A stretch of DNA of 32,538 nt from Polaribacter sp. (GTDB lineage Bacteria > Bacteroidota > Bacteroidia > Flavobacteriales > Flavobacteriaceae), in NCBI GenBank assembly GCA_029248845.1, contig JAQWIO010000052.1, forward strand, positions 1 to 32,538, read 5' to 3'. This document shows, piece by piece, positions 8,480-19,564 of this stretch; the stretch's first letter is position 1, and each line of letters opens with the position of its first letter. The notes below the pieces were generated by a model. The model had not been told where the DNA came from, did no database searches, and was given only the letters and a program-made list of their open reading frames with translations. The position numbers and the translations under genes are program-made.

Positions 8480-9356
8480 TATATCTCTGTTTTAAGAAAC
8501 ACAAATAACTAATTTTCAAGCAATTTAAATAAAAAATAGATGAATATTGGATTGTCTTTTTCTCAAAATAAGTTGAAAATCTCCCTACAATATTTAAAAA
8601 GCCAAATAAGTTTATATAATTTACAATCTTTAATAAATTTCCTTCTTTATTAGAAATGAAATTTTGCTGTTCTAAAAAAATAATATTTTCCATTGCTTGT
8701 TTTGTTTTTAACACAAAGGTAACATCATCATCGAGACCAAGATGATAAACCTCATTTTTAATATGAACAATTTTATAATTTTCAACTTTTAAGTGCAACG
8801 AAAACAATAAATCTTCTCTTCCATATTTTTTTAGTTTTTCTTCAAACCGTATCCTTTTAAAGACCTCTTTAGAAATTAAAAAATTAGAAGTAAAGAAAAA
8901 CTTATACGCCTGTTTTTTTCTCTTCCCTAATTTAATTTCCTCGTAATTTATACCATATTTATAGCGAAGTAATTTTTTGTTTTCATCCGTTTCTATATAT
9001 TTAATACCCCCACAAAAAACAACACTGCTGTTATTTTTAATGGCCTTTAAATAATTCTGAATAAAGTCAGAATCTGTTGGTAAAACATCACTATCTAAAA
9101 ACAGCATCCACTGATATGATGATTTTTTTGATAAATAATTTCGAATTGCACTTCTGCCTATATTCTCTTTTAAAGCGATAAAGCTTCCAAATGCTAGGGT
9201 ATTTATCTCTTGATTAAACTGATTTAATACAGATTTAGAACCATCATCTATACAAATAATTTCGAATAAAATATTTAAATCTAGCAATTGTTTATGAAGC
9301 TCTTTAACTAAAGAAACAGCATTATAATTGTATGTAGGGATAAGAACTGAAAGCAT
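8472..9356 (-). CDS. Glycosyltransferase family 2
   Basis: MLSVLIPTYNYNAVSLVKELHKQL...EIICIDDGSKS...ENIGRSAIRNYLSKKSSYQWMLFLDSDVLP: canonical GT2 N-terminus with DDGS and DSD motifs. Confidence 0.92.
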   Translation of the reverse strand: MLSVLIPTYNYNAVSLVKELHKQLLDLNILFEIICIDDGSKSVLNQFNQEINTLAFGSFIALKENIGRSAIRNYLSKKSSYQWMLFLDSDVLPTDSDFIQNYLKAIKNNSSVVFCGGIKYIETDENKKLLRYKYGINYEEIKLGKRKKQAYKFFFTSNFLISKEVFKRIRFEEKLKKYGREDLLFSLHLKVENYKIVHIKNEVYHLGLDDDVTFVLKTKQAMENIIFLEQQNFISNKEGNLLKIVNYINLFGFLNIVGRFSTYFEKKTIQYSSIFYLNCLKISYLCFLKQRYNE

Positions 9357-10042
9357 TAGACAAGAGCTTTTTGAGCAACTTCAAAGAGTTCTCCTGCTTC
9401 ACATTTAAGCGTTTTTTGTTTGAATTTTACAAGTAGTTGATAATCATGAGTAGCCATTAAAATAGTTTTTCCCGATTTATGGATTTCATTTAAAAGTTCC
9501 ATAACTTCTAGTGAAGTTTTAGGGTCTAAGTTTCCTGTTGGTTCGTCCGCTAAAATTAATTCTGGATCATTTAATAAAGCTCTCGCTACCGCAACTCTTT
9601 GCTGCTCTCCTCCTGATAGTTCAAACGTTTTTTTGTAGTATTTTGTTTTCATACTAACTTTACTCAAGACCTCCTCAATTTTCAGCTTTATCTGTTGTTT
9701 ATTTTTCCAGCCAGTAGCTTTTAAAACAAATTCTAAATTTTCAAAAACAGTTCTATCATTTAATAATTTAAAATCTTGAAAAACAACTCCTATTTTTCTT
9801 CTTAAAAAAGGAATTTCTTTTTCTTTTAGATTTTTTAAATCAAAATCAACAATATTACCAATACCTCTTTGTAACCTTAAATCTCCATATAGCGTCTTAA
9901 TTAGGCTACTTTTCCCACTACCTGTTTTGCCAATTAAATAGTAAAAATCTCCTTTATTCATTGTTAAATTCACTTTAGACAAGACCAAATTATCTCTTTG
10001 ATAGATGTCGGCATTTTCTAAATATAAAACTGGTTTTTCCAT
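9356..10042 (-). CDS. ftsE: FtsE-like ABC transporter ATP-binding protein
   Basis: Walker A GKTGSGKSS, signature LSGGEQQRVAVARALLNDPELILADEPTGNLDP, FtsE-style FLRRKIGVVFQDFKLLNDRTVFENLEF. Abuts the GT2 start. Confidence 0.85.
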   Translation of the reverse strand: MEKPVLYLENADIYQRDNLVLSKVNLTMNKGDFYYLIGKTGSGKSSLIKTLYGDLRLQRGIGNIVDFDLKNLKEKEIPFLRRKIGVVFQDFKLLNDRTVFENLEFVLKATGWKNKQQIKLKIEEVLSKVSMKTKYYKKTFELSGGEQQRVAVARALLNDPELILADEPTGNLDPKTSLEVMELLNEIHKSGKTILMATHDYQLLVKFKQKTLKCEAGELFEVAQKALV

Positions 10043-10203
10043 AAAAATAACTTATTTTACAAACTTAAAAGTTTCTATCGATTTTATACTATGATTTACA
10101 AACAATTCTTACTTATGAAATGAAATTTTGCTATTTTTATCTACTACAATCAAACAAAATTTTAAAATGTTCGTTATTGATTTTAAGTATCAAAAATAAA
10201 CGA

Positions 10204-13200
10204 ATGAAAGTTGCTTTTTTAATAAAACCTTTTTTAACGTATTTTATTCTACTAATATCTAGCATACACTATAGTCAACAAACTATTGAAGATGCCCATA
10301 TATTAACAAAATATAATGAGGCCCTAAAATTATTTAATACGAAAGCATATGCTGCTGCTCAGAAAAAATTTGTATCAATTATTGATAATGATGTAAATCG
10401 TCCTTCCTTAAAATCTAATGCAAGTTATTATGATGCAATGTGCTCTTTAAGACTCAATAATCCAGAAGGGGATAAAAAAATACTCACTTTTATTGAAGAG
10501 AACCCTAACAGCAATAAAATAAATAAAGCTTTTTTTAATGTTGCGAACTATTACTTTGCAAACAAAAAAGCTGCCCATGCCCTAAAATGGTTCCAAAAAG
10601 TAAATATTGATATTATTTCGATAAAAGATCGGAAAGAACTTAATTTTAAAATGGGCTACGCATTTTTAGTAACAAAAAACTTAAATTTAGCTAAGAAAAA
10701 ATTTCTCCCATTAATCAACGATTCCAAGTATGGGAATGATTCTAGATATTATTACGGCTATATTGCTTACAAATTAGAAGACTATGGCATGGCTGAATCT
10801 ACCTTAAGGGAGATTGCTGATAACGAATCGTATCGTGCAGAAATCTCATATTATTTGTTGGATATTAGTTTTCAATCTGCAAAATTTGAACGTTGTATTA
10901 GTATTGGAAAGAAACTTCTTACTTCAGCTAAAAAAAATGAAAAATCAGATATTTCTAAAATAATTGGAGAAAGCTATTTTAATTTAAAAAAATACAAAGA
11001 AGCAATCCCTTTTTTAAAAGATTATACTGGAAAAAAAGGAAAATGGAACAATACTGACTTTTATCAACTAGGATTTGCATATTACAAACAAAGCGATTTC
11101 GAAAATGCCATTCGCTATTTTAATAAAATTATTGATGAAAAAAATTATGTTTCACAAAATGCTTATTCTTATTTGGGTGAATGCTATCTTAATTTAGATA
11201 AAAAAATAGAAGCTTTAAATGCATTTAAAACTGCTTCTGAAATGGATTTTAATAAAAATATTAAACAAGATGCTGCATTAAATTACGCTAAGTTGAGTTA
11301 TGAAGCTGGAAACCCTTTTAAAAGTGTAGCCGAGGTTTTACAAAATTATTTAAAGGCATATCCAAAATCAAAAGCATCTGAAGAGATTAGTGGGCTAGTA
11401 GTTTCTTCATTCCTTCATCAACAAGATTATATCGGTGCCTTGGAGTTTTTAAATCAGAAAAAATCTAAAAAAAACAGTGCGCTAATTTCTGAAATTTCTT
11501 TATACAGAGGCTCTCAATTATTTAATAATGATCAATTAAAGGAATCACTGCCCTTTTTTATAAAAGCTAAAAAAGCAACAGAAGTCTCAATTAAAGAACG
11601 TGCTCAATATTGGGAAGCTGAAACTTTATACAGATTAAATAAATACCAAGACGCTTTGACTAAATTTAGCAGATTAAAAAATGAATTAAATTCAGAAAAG
11701 GATGTATTTATTTTAATTGACTACCACATAGGGTATAGTAATTTTAATCTCAAAAATTATAAAAAGGCTTCAATTGCTTTCAACAATTTTTTAAAAACCG
11801 ATACTAAAGAAAAAGAACTAAAAAATGACGCTTTGATTCGTCTAGGAGATAGTTATTTTGCAATGAGAAATTATGAAAAAGCGATTAACTCTTATTCTAA
11901 AGTACTTAAAAAAAATGACGCTAACTCAGATTATGCTCAGTATCAAATTGGAATGAGCTATGGGTTTTTAGAAAATAATAAACTAAAAATTGAAGCACTT
12001 AGGTATTTGGTAGCTAATTTTAAGAACTCAAATTTAATGGATGATTCCCTATTTCAACTTGCTTCAACTTATACTATTGTTAAAGAAAATAAAGAAGCAC
12101 ATCTTTCGTATAATCGGTTAATACAAAAATATCCCCACAGTATTTTTATCCCAAAAGCTTGTGTTAGACAAGGGTTGTTATATTATAATGACAATCAAAT
12201 TGAAAAGGCTCTAGAAAAATTCAAGAAAACAACAAGTCAGTTTCCCAATTCTCCTGATGCTCTTGAAGCAGTTGCGAACGCACGAAATATTTATATTGAT
12301 ACGGGTAATCTCAATGAATACATAAATTGGATTAAAACTTTAGATTTTATTAACCTTACCAATTCGGATATTGACAATACTTCTTTTGCTATTGCTGAAA
12401 AAAAATATTTTGAATCTAAAATAGCAGGAGATATTATCAACCCGCTCTTAAAATATATCGAATCTTTTCCTAATGGAATACATCGATTAAAGGCAAATTA
12501 TTATTTGGCTGACATTTTCTATAAAATAAAAAAAATAGACAAAGCTACAATGTATTATAAAATTGTTTTGGCAGAAGAACAAAATGATTTTAGTGAAAAC
12601 TCACTTTTCAAATTATCACAAATATTTCTACAAAAAAAAGAATTTAAAAATGCACTTGCGTATCTAAAAAGATTAGAACAAGAAGCATATGCTACAGAAA
12701 ATATTTTATTCGCTCAACGTAATTTAATGAAAGTATATTATGAAATAGCTAATTATAAAACGGCTCTAAAGTATGCGAGAAAAATACTTTTAAAAGACAA
12801 ATTAGATATTAAATTAGAGTATAATGCTAAAATAATAATTGCACGTGCTTCCTTTAAAATTGAGGACTTTTTTACGGCTGAAGAATATTATATTGAGGTG
12901 GCAAGAAATACTTCTGGTGTGTTAAAAGCTGAAGCTCTTTATTATATTGCATTTTTAAAAAACCGACAAAAAAACTTTACCGAATCTAATAAGGATATTC
13001 AAAATCTAATTGCAAATTATTCTACTCATAAATATTGGGCTGTAAAAAGTTATATCATAATGGGTAAAAATTACTATGGTTTAAAAGATATATATCAAGC
13101 CACTTTTGTATTGGAAAATATCATCAAAAATTTCAAGCAGTTTGAGGATATTGTGGAGGAAGCAGAAAAAGAACTAAAGAAAATTAAAGAAAACGAATCT

Positions 13201-13275
13201 AAAACTAATAATTCTGTTACTCCTTTCAAGAAGAAAGACGAAGATATAAAGGGTTCAAAAAAAAATAAAATTTAA
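10204..13275 (+). CDS. Large secreted/periplasmic tetratricopeptide-repeat protein
   Basis: Track ORF begins at 10120, but the ATG at 10204 starts a signal peptide (MKVAFLIKPFLTYFILLISSIHYSQQ). Many TPR-like repeats follow (e.g. ALIRLGDSYFAMRNYEKAINSYSKVLKK; GLLYYNDNQIEKALEKFKKTTSQFPNSPDA). Confidence 0.9.
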   Translation: MKVAFLIKPFLTYFILLISSIHYSQQTIEDAHILTKYNEALKLFNTKAYAAAQKKFVSIIDNDVNRPSLKSNASYYDAMCSLRLNNPEGDKKILTFIEENPNSNKINKAFFNVANYYFANKKAAHALKWFQKVNIDIISIKDRKELNFKMGYAFLVTKNLNLAKKKFLPLINDSKYGNDSRYYYGYIAYKLEDYGMAESTLREIADNESYRAEISYYLLDISFQSAKFERCISIGKKLLTSAKKNEKSDISKIIGESYFNLKKYKEAIPFLKDYTGKKGKWNNTDFYQLGFAYYKQSDFENAIRYFNKIIDEKNYVSQNAYSYLGECYLNLDKKIEALNAFKTASEMDFNKNIKQDAALNYAKLSYEAGNPFKSVAEVLQNYLKAYPKSKASEEISGLVVSSFLHQQDYIGALEFLNQKKSKKNSALISEISLYRGSQLFNNDQLKESLPFFIKAKKATEVSIKERAQYWEAETLYRLNKYQDALTKFSRLKNELNSEKDVFILIDYHIGYSNFNLKNYKKASIAFNNFLKTDTKEKELKNDALIRLGDSYFAMRNYEKAINSYSKVLKKNDANSDYAQYQIGMSYGFLENNKLKIEALRYLVANFKNSNLMDDSLFQLASTYTIVKENKEAHLSYNRLIQKYPHSIFIPKACVRQGLLYYNDNQIEKALEKFKKTTSQFPNSPDALEAVANARNIYIDTGNLNEYINWIKTLDFINLTNSDIDNTSFAIAEKKYFESKIAGDIINPLLKYIESFPNGIHRLKANYYLADIFYKIKKIDKATMYYKIVLAEEQNDFSENSLFKLSQIFLQKKEFKNALAYLKRLEQEAYATENILFAQRNLMKVYYEIANYKTALKYARKILLKDKLDIKLEYNAKIIIARASFKIEDFFTAEEYYIEVARNTSGVLKAEALYYIAFLKNRQKNFTESNKDIQNLIANYSTHKYWAVKSYIIMGKNYYGLKDIYQATFVLENIIKNFKQFEDIVEEAEKELKKIKENESKTNNSVTPFKKKDEDIKGSKKNKI

Positions 13276-15005
13276 TGAAAAAAGTCTTCACATTATTTTT
13301 AATATTTTTTTCTTTTTTAAGTTTCATCGCTCAAAAGAAAGAACAAATTAAAGACACTATTAGAACAGAAATTGTAAACGTCATCACCGAATATAACCCT
13401 AAAATTGCCAATGCAAAGAAAATTCAAAAAAACCCAATCATTAAAGTGCTTGAAAAAAATAAAAAGAAAAAATTGAAATACACTATTTCCCCTGCAACTG
13501 TAGTCTCTACTTTTATTCCTAAAAGTGGAGTTGTTAAAGGGATTGATGTTGGCATAAAAGAACGCCTTTATACGAATTATGTAGCCGCTGGTTTTGGAAA
13601 TTACTCCTCTCCTTATTATGAAACTTTTTTACACCAAAATACTCGTTTAAAAAATGAATTTGGTTTAAATACCAAATATATTGCATCTCAAAATAATATT
13701 ACAAACTCTGTATTAAATTCAACTTTTTCAAACTTCAATCTTGGTGCTTTTTACAAAAAACAAGATCGCTATTTCGATTGGAAAGTGAGCTTAAACTCAG
13801 AAAGAAATTTATACAATTGGTATGGCTTACCAGATATTCCTTTGAATAAAGAAACAATTGATTCTATTGACGAAAAACAACTACACAACTATTTTGATTT
13901 GGTAGGAGAATTTAATTTTGAGGATTCCTATTTAGATTGGGGAAAAATAAAAACATCCTACTTTACAGACCGTTTCAAAAGCAATGAACTATTTGTAAAA
14001 TTAGAAACAAAATTAAAACTTCCTTTAACTATCATCAACTCACAATTAAATGATATCTCAGTAAAATCTAGTGTAGAATTTTTAAAAGGTAAATTTAAAA
14101 ATAGTGCTGTAGGTTCTAATAAATATTCGATTACTACAATTGATCTAAACCCTCAATATAAAATAAACTATAAAAAATTCATTCTTGATGCAGGCATGAA
14201 ATTTATTGCTTCTTTAGATTCTAAAAACAATGCAAATAATATTTTCATACTTCCTAATTTCTCTATTCAAAGATCTTTAATAAAAAATCATCTACAGCTT
14301 AATGTAGGGTTTTCAGGTGATTTATACACAAACACGTATAAAGGTTTCACTGAAAAAAACCCATATGTTTCACCAACCCTTTTTATCACTCAAACTCTAG
14401 AAAAATCTAATTTCAATATTGGTTTTAATGGAAAAATAATTAATGACCTGAACTTTCAATTTAGAACCAGTTTTATCACAGAAGAAGACAAACCTTTGTT
14501 TGTCAGAAATGACTCAAGTTATGATGGTACTAATAATTCTATTTTAAATGGGTATGAATACGGAAACTCTTTTAAGGTTTATTATGATGATGTTAAAACC
14601 ACTTCAATATTTTCAGAAATAGAATACGATTATTCAAAAGAAATAACATTTAGCGTTCAAGGAGTTTATCATATTTATACCCCAGAAAACTCCTTAAAAG
14701 CTTGGAATCTACCTAATATAGAAGCATCGTTTTCAGCAAAATATAGGAATCATAACTGGTTTACTAATTCTAATATATTTTATAGTAGTGAAAGACAAGA
14801 TCTTCTTTATAGTGGAACAAATTCATCAGAAACGCTACAATCTTTTGTAGATATTAATGTAAACGGAGGGTATCATTTTAATGATAAGTTCACTCTTTTT
14901 CTAAAACTTAACAATCTTTTAAATACCAATTACCAACGTTTTGCAAATTTTAATACACAAGGTTTTCAAGCTTTAGGTGGTTTTACCTATAAGTTTGATT
15001 TTTAA
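13275..15005 (+). CDS. Plug-less TonB-dependent-receptor-like outer-membrane β-barrel protein
   Basis: Signal peptide (MKKVFTLFLIFFSFLSFIAQ), then a short linker, alternating β-strand pattern, and a TonB-receptor-like C-terminus (FTLFLKLNNLLNTNYQRFANFNTQGFQALGGFTYKFDF). No recognisable plug domain. Start overlaps the TPR gene stop. Confidence 0.8.
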   Translation: MKKVFTLFLIFFSFLSFIAQKKEQIKDTIRTEIVNVITEYNPKIANAKKIQKNPIIKVLEKNKKKKLKYTISPATVVSTFIPKSGVVKGIDVGIKERLYTNYVAAGFGNYSSPYYETFLHQNTRLKNEFGLNTKYIASQNNITNSVLNSTFSNFNLGAFYKKQDRYFDWKVSLNSERNLYNWYGLPDIPLNKETIDSIDEKQLHNYFDLVGEFNFEDSYLDWGKIKTSYFTDRFKSNELFVKLETKLKLPLTIINSQLNDISVKSSVEFLKGKFKNSAVGSNKYSITTIDLNPQYKINYKKFILDAGMKFIASLDSKNNANNIFILPNFSIQRSLIKNHLQLNVGFSGDLYTNTYKGFTEKNPYVSPTLFITQTLEKSNFNIGFNGKIINDLNFQFRTSFITEEDKPLFVRNDSSYDGTNNSILNGYEYGNSFKVYYDDVKTTSIFSEIEYDYSKEITFSVQGVYHIYTPENSLKAWNLPNIEASFSAKYRNHNWFTNSNIFYSSERQDLLYSGTNSSETLQSFVDINVNGGYHFNDKFTLFLKLNNLLNTNYQRFANFNTQGFQALGGFTYKFDF

Positions 15006-15110
15006 ATCTATACTATTAAAATTCAATAAATAAGAGCCTCTTTTTAACAAGCAAAAATAGTTGAACATAATTTTAAAACGTATTTACTTTTCACGATTTC
15101 TAAATTATGA

Positions 15111-15875
15111 CTAAATAATTGATTTTATAAAATCATCCATTTTACCAATACCATGATTCCCTAAATTCTTAATAAATGCAGAACCAATAATCGCTCCATT
15201 TGCATATTTACAAGCAGTATTAAAAGTAGATTTATCTGAAATACCAAAACCAATGATCAATTTACTTCTTAAATTCATTGCTTTTATTCTTTTAAAATAA
15301 TCCATTTGAGTATCTGAAATCTCTCCTTTTGCACCAGTTATTGAAGCCGAAGCAACAACGTATATAAAAGATTTTGTATAAGAATCTATTTTATGTATTC
15401 TATTGTCTGAAGTATGAGGTGTGATTAAAAATACATTTGTAATCCCATATTTGTCAAATAGCTCTTGGTAATGATTTTCATATTCTACCATTGGTAAATC
15501 AGGAATTATTAGAGTATCTATTCCACAATCGACCACTTTTTGACAAAATTTATCTTCACCATATTTTAATAACTGATTCAAATATCCCATCAAAACTAAG
15601 GGTGTTTTATTCGTTTCTTTAAGAGTCATTAATTGTTGAAAAACAATGTCTAAATTGATTCCGTTTTCTAATGCTTTGTGACTACTCTCTTGTATTGTTG
15701 GTCCATCTGCCAAAGGGTCTGAGTAGGGTAAACCAACTTCAATAAAGTCGACTCCATTTTTCTCTAACACTGAAATTACTTTAGTGGTATCGTCTAATTT
15801 TGGATATCCACAAGTAAAATAAATAGACAATAAGTTTTTGTCTTTTTTCTGAAATAATTCTTGAATCGAATTCAT
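15111..15875 (-). CDS. trpA: Tryptophan synthase alpha chain
   Basis: YFTCGYPKLDDT, FIEVGLPYSDPLADGPTIQESSHKAL, IIGSAFIKNL; position in the trp operon. Confidence 0.97.
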   Translation of the reverse strand: MNSIQELFQKKDKNLLSIYFTCGYPKLDDTTKVISVLEKNGVDFIEVGLPYSDPLADGPTIQESSHKALENGINLDIVFQQLMTLKETNKTPLVLMGYLNQLLKYGEDKFCQKVVDCGIDTLIIPDLPMVEYENHYQELFDKYGITNVFLITPHTSDNRIHKIDSYTKSFIYVVASASITGAKGEISDTQMDYFKRIKAMNLRSKLIIGFGISDKSTFNTACKYANGAIIGSAFIKNLGNHGIGKMDDFIKSII

Positions 15876-15878
15876 AGC

Positions 15879-17063
15879 CTACTCTTCTAAATGTTTGATA
15901 TAAATTTCTAAATCTTTATCTCCCCTACCCGATAAATTTACTACTACAACTTGATCTTTGGTAAACTTAATTTTTGGTAAAACAGCCAAAGCATGGGCTG
16001 TTTCTAAAGCCGGAATAATTCCTTCTATCTTTGTCAGCTCAAATGCAGCTTCTAGGGCTTCTTTATCTGTTGCATTCATAAAGTTTGCTCTTTTACTTTC
16101 ATACAAGAGAGCATGCAACGGTCCAACTCCAGGATAATCTAGGCCTGCAGAAATAGAATACGGTTCCTTAATTTGCCCATATTCATCTTGCATTAAAATG
16201 GTTTTACTCCCATGAATAATACCAACTTCTCCTAGTTGAGAAGTGGCAGCACTTTCACCAGATTTTACACCCAAACCTGCTGCTTCAACAGCAATTAATT
16301 CTACGTCCTCATCATCTAAATAATGATAAAAAGCTCCTGCGGCATTACTACCTCCACCAACACAAGCAATAATTGTATCAGGATTTTCTTTTCCTGTTTT
16401 CTCTTTTAACTGCCATTTCATTTCTTCGGAAATAATAGCTTGCAGACGTGCAACCATATCTGGATGAGGTGAAGGACCAACAACAGAACCAATTAAATAG
16501 AAGGTTTCTGGATGTTGAATCCAATATCTTATGGCTTCATTTGTTGCATCTTTTAATGTTTTGGAACCACTGGTTGCAGCAACAACTTTTGCTCCCAACA
16601 TTTTCATTCTTGCAACGTTTGGTGCTTGACGAACAATGTCTTTTTCACCCATAAAAACGGTACATTCTAAGCCCATTAAAGCGCAAACAGTTGCTGTTGC
16701 AACTCCATGTTGACCAGCTCCTGTTTCTGCAATAATTTTAGTCTTCCCTAGTTTCTTTGCAATTAAAATTTGACCAACAGTATTGTTTACTTTGTGGGCT
16801 CCTGTATGATTTAAATCTTCACGTTTTAGATAGATAGTGGCTCCATATTTTTCTGATAAACGTTTTGCTAAATACAATGGTGTAGGACGTCCAACATAAT
16901 CTTTTAACAAAGATTTATATTCAATTTGAAATTCTTCAGATTCAATTATTTGAATATAGTTATCTGCTAATTCCTGAACATTTGGGTGTAATAATTCTGG
17001 AATAAATGCACCTCCAAATTGTCCAAAATATCCGTTTTTGTCTGGGTGAAATTTTGATTTCAT
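15879..17063 (-). CDS. trpB: Tryptophan synthase beta chain
   Basis: [59 protein letters not shown]. Confidence 0.98.
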   Translation of the reverse strand: MKSKFHPDKNGYFGQFGGAFIPELLHPNVQELADNYIQIIESEEFQIEYKSLLKDYVGRPTPLYLAKRLSEKYGATIYLKREDLNHTGAHKVNNTVGQILIAKKLGKTKIIAETGAGQHGVATATVCALMGLECTVFMGEKDIVRQAPNVARMKMLGAKVVAATSGSKTLKDATNEAIRYWIQHPETFYLIGSVVGPSPHPDMVARLQAIISEEMKWQLKEKTGKENPDTIIACVGGGSNAAGAFYHYLDDEDVELIAVEAAGLGVKSGESAATSQLGEVGIIHGSKTILMQDEYGQIKEPYSISAGLDYPGVGPLHALLYESKRANFMNATDKEALEAAFELTKIEGIIPALETAHALAVLPKIKFTKDQVVVVNLSGRGDKDLEIYIKHLEE

Positions 17064-17064
17064 T

Positions 17065-17751
17065 TTATAATTTATTTTTGAAATTTTTTACTTCATTCAC
17101 ATTTTTTAATCCTGGTTCAATTTCAAACTTACTGTTTACATCTAATGCATAAATTGGTAAATCAGAATTGATAATTTTTTGAACTGCTTCAATATCTTTT
17201 AATCCAATACCTCCGCTTAGAAAAAACGGTTTTTCAAAAGGATATTCTTTTAAAACTTGCCAATCAAACTGAACTCCATTTCCTCCTCTTTCTTTTCCTT
17301 TTGTATCAAACAAGAAGTAATCTACATGATCTAAAAAAGGGGGTAAAAGCTCAAAATCAAAGGTCTCTTTAATACCAAATACTTTAATAATTTCAACTTT
17401 TTCATCAGCAATAAAGTGTTTGTTTTTCTTCTTCTGTTGTTTATTTTCTTCAATAAACAGGGCTCTTCTTTGAGCTAACTGAATTTGCAATTCTTTGATA
17501 TATTCCAAAGACTCATCTCCATGTAATTGAATTGCATCTAACTGATACTCCTCAACTAAAGAAATTACGATTTCTAAATATTCATTTACAAAAACACCTG
17601 TTTTTTTTATCGATCTTGGAAGTTCTGGAATAATCCCTTCAAAATTTCTTTTGGACTTTTCATAGAAAATAAACCCTAAATAATCCGGTTGTAAATCTGC
17701 AACTTGTTGCACATTTTCTATAAACTTCATTCCGCAAACTTTCAATTTCAT
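17065..17751 (-). CDS. trpF: Phosphoribosylanthranilate isomerase
   Basis: [57 protein letters not shown]. Confidence 0.96.
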   Translation of the reverse strand: MKLKVCGMKFIENVQQVADLQPDYLGFIFYEKSKRNFEGIIPELPRSIKKTGVFVNEYLEIVISLVEEYQLDAIQLHGDESLEYIKELQIQLAQRRALFIEENKQQKKKNKHFIADEKVEIIKVFGIKETFDFELLPPFLDHVDYFLFDTKGKERGGNGVQFDWQVLKEYPFEKPFFLSGGIGLKDIEAVQKIINSDLPIYALDVNSKFEIEPGLKNVNEVKNFKNKL

Positions 17752-17753
17752 AG

Positions 17754-18542
17754 TTACCTAATTTGGTTGATAAATGCTTGACAAGCTTCACCTGGATTTT
17801 CTTGATTCATAAAATTCTCTCCAATTAAAAATCCTTGAAAACCGTATTCCTTTAATCCTGAAATAATTCTAGGATCTGAAATACCGCTTTCAGAAATTTT
17901 CAAACAAGTAGCTGGAATTTGACTTGCTAATTTAATAGAATGCTCTAAATCAACCTCAAAAGTCTTTAAATTTCTATTATTGATTCCTATAATTTTATTG
18001 TCTAAATCATTAATTTTATCTAAATCTTCCTGTGTATGCACTTCATATAAAACTTCCATACCTAAATCGATTGCCAGCTGACCATAATTTTTCAATTCCT
18101 TCTCAGTTAAACAAGCGGCTATTAATAAAATTACATCCGCTCCAATTGCTTTGGCTTCAACAATTTGAAATCCATCAACAATAAAATCTTTTCTAAGAAT
18201 TGGTTTTTGTTGATTGATACTTCTTGCCTCCATTAAATCTGCTATCGTTCCTCCAAAAAAAGAGGTGTCTGTTAATATCGATTGAGCGGCAACATTCGCA
18301 TCTAAATATCCACTGGTAACATCTGCAATTGTTGCTTTGTCATTTATGATACCCTTTGAGGGTGATTGGCGTTTAAACTCGGCTATAATCCCTGTAGAGC
18401 CTACCTCTAACAGTGACTTTTTTAATGAAAAAACTGTTCTTCCAAAACTCGGACTTTCAACTAATTTCTTCACAGGAACTTCTGCTTTAATCTTCGTAAT
18501 TTCCTTCTTTTTAAAAGCTATTATTTTGTCTAAAATTGTCAT
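17754..18542 (-). CDS. trpC: Indole-3-glycerol phosphate synthase
   Basis: GIIAEFKRQSPSKGII, PILRKDFIVDGFQIVEAKAIGADVILLI, IIGINNRNLKTFEVDLEHS, ISESGISDP. Confidence 0.97.
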   Translation of the reverse strand: MTILDKIIAFKKKEITKIKAEVPVKKLVESPSFGRTVFSLKKSLLEVGSTGIIAEFKRQSPSKGIINDKATIADVTSGYLDANVAAQSILTDTSFFGGTIADLMEARSINQQKPILRKDFIVDGFQIVEAKAIGADVILLIAACLTEKELKNYGQLAIDLGMEVLYEVHTQEDLDKINDLDNKIIGINNRNLKTFEVDLEHSIKLASQIPATCLKISESGISDPRIISGLKEYGFQGFLIGENFMNQENPGEACQAFINQIR

Positions 18543-18574
18543 ATTATAACTTTTGTGTATTATTATTTTTCATG

Positions 18575-19564
18575 CTAAATACTCACTAATTTCTTTAAAG
18601 TTTGTTTTGCTTTTAAACCCAAAAGAGACTCTTTTGCTATTGAAAAAGCCGTTTCAAAACTCTTTGTTTCATCTACAATTTTAAGAGCAAAAGCAGCATT
18701 CGTTAACACCACATTATTCTGCGCCTCTGTTCCGTTTCCATCTATAATTGTTGTAAAAATTTTAGCAGCATCTGAAACTGAATTCCCTCCAAAAATTTCT
18801 GATTGTTGAATTCTTTTTTGACCTAAATCTTCTGGATTTACTAGCTGTTCTCCGTTTTTAGTAAATAATTTAAATCCACTTGTTAATGAAATTTCATCAT
18901 AACCGTCTAGCGCATGAATAATACCGTAATTAACATCTTCTTCTTGCAAAATATAATTATACAAACGAGCAATTTCTAAATTAAAAGTTCCTAATAATTG
19001 ATTTTTTGGTGAACTTGGGTTTACCAATGGTCCTAACATATTAAAAAACGTTTTTAATGCCAACGCCTTTCTTGTGGGACCAACAGCTTTCATTGCTGGA
19101 TGAAATTTTGGGGCATGTAAAAAGCAAATATTGGCTTTCTCTAAATGTGCTCTCAAAATACTTTCATCGTTTGTAAATTGGTAGCCAAAACTGGCCAACA
19201 TATCTGAAGAACCAGATTGCGAAGACACAGAGTAATTACCGTGTTTTGCAACTTTTTGCCCAGTTCCTGCAACAATAAAAGACGTTAATGTTGAAATATT
19301 AAATGTATCCTTTCCATCTCCTCCTGTACCCACAATATCAATAGTATTATAATCTGATAAATCTATTTTTATAGAGAGTTCTTTTAAAGCATCTCTGAAA
19401 CCAGAAAGTTCATCAACCGTAATTGGACGCATCATAAAAACAGTCATAAATGAAGCCAAATGAGCCTCATTATATTTCTCTGAAGCAATATCAATTAAAA
19501 CTATTTTTGCTTCAGATCTCGATAATTTTTCGTGATGATATAACCTATTTAAAATTGCTTTCAT
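18575..19564 (-). CDS. trpD: Anthranilate phosphoribosyltransferase
   Basis: DIVGTGGDGKDTFNISTLTSFIVAGTGQKVAKHGNYSVSSQSGSSDMLASFG, GPLVNPSSPKNQLLG. Confidence 0.97.
   Translation of the reverse strand: MKAILNRLYHHEKLSRSEAKIVLIDIASEKYNEAHLASFMTVFMMRPITVDELSGFRDALKELSIKIDLSDYNTIDIVGTGGDGKDTFNISTLTSFIVAGTGQKVAKHGNYSVSSQSGSSDMLASFGYQFTNDESILRAHLEKANICFLHAPKFHPAMKAVGPTRKALALKTFFNMLGPLVNPSSPKNQLLGTFNLEIARLYNYILQEEDVNYGIIHALDGYDEISLTSGFKLFTKNGEQLVNPEDLGQKRIQQSEIFGGNSVSDAAKIFTTIIDGNGTEAQNNVVLTNAAFALKIVDETKSFETAFSIAKESLLGLKAKQTLKKLVSI

Noticed and set aside
16448-18549. Plus-strand ORFs 16448..16654 and 18337..18549
   Set aside because: Antisense shadows of trpB and trpC.
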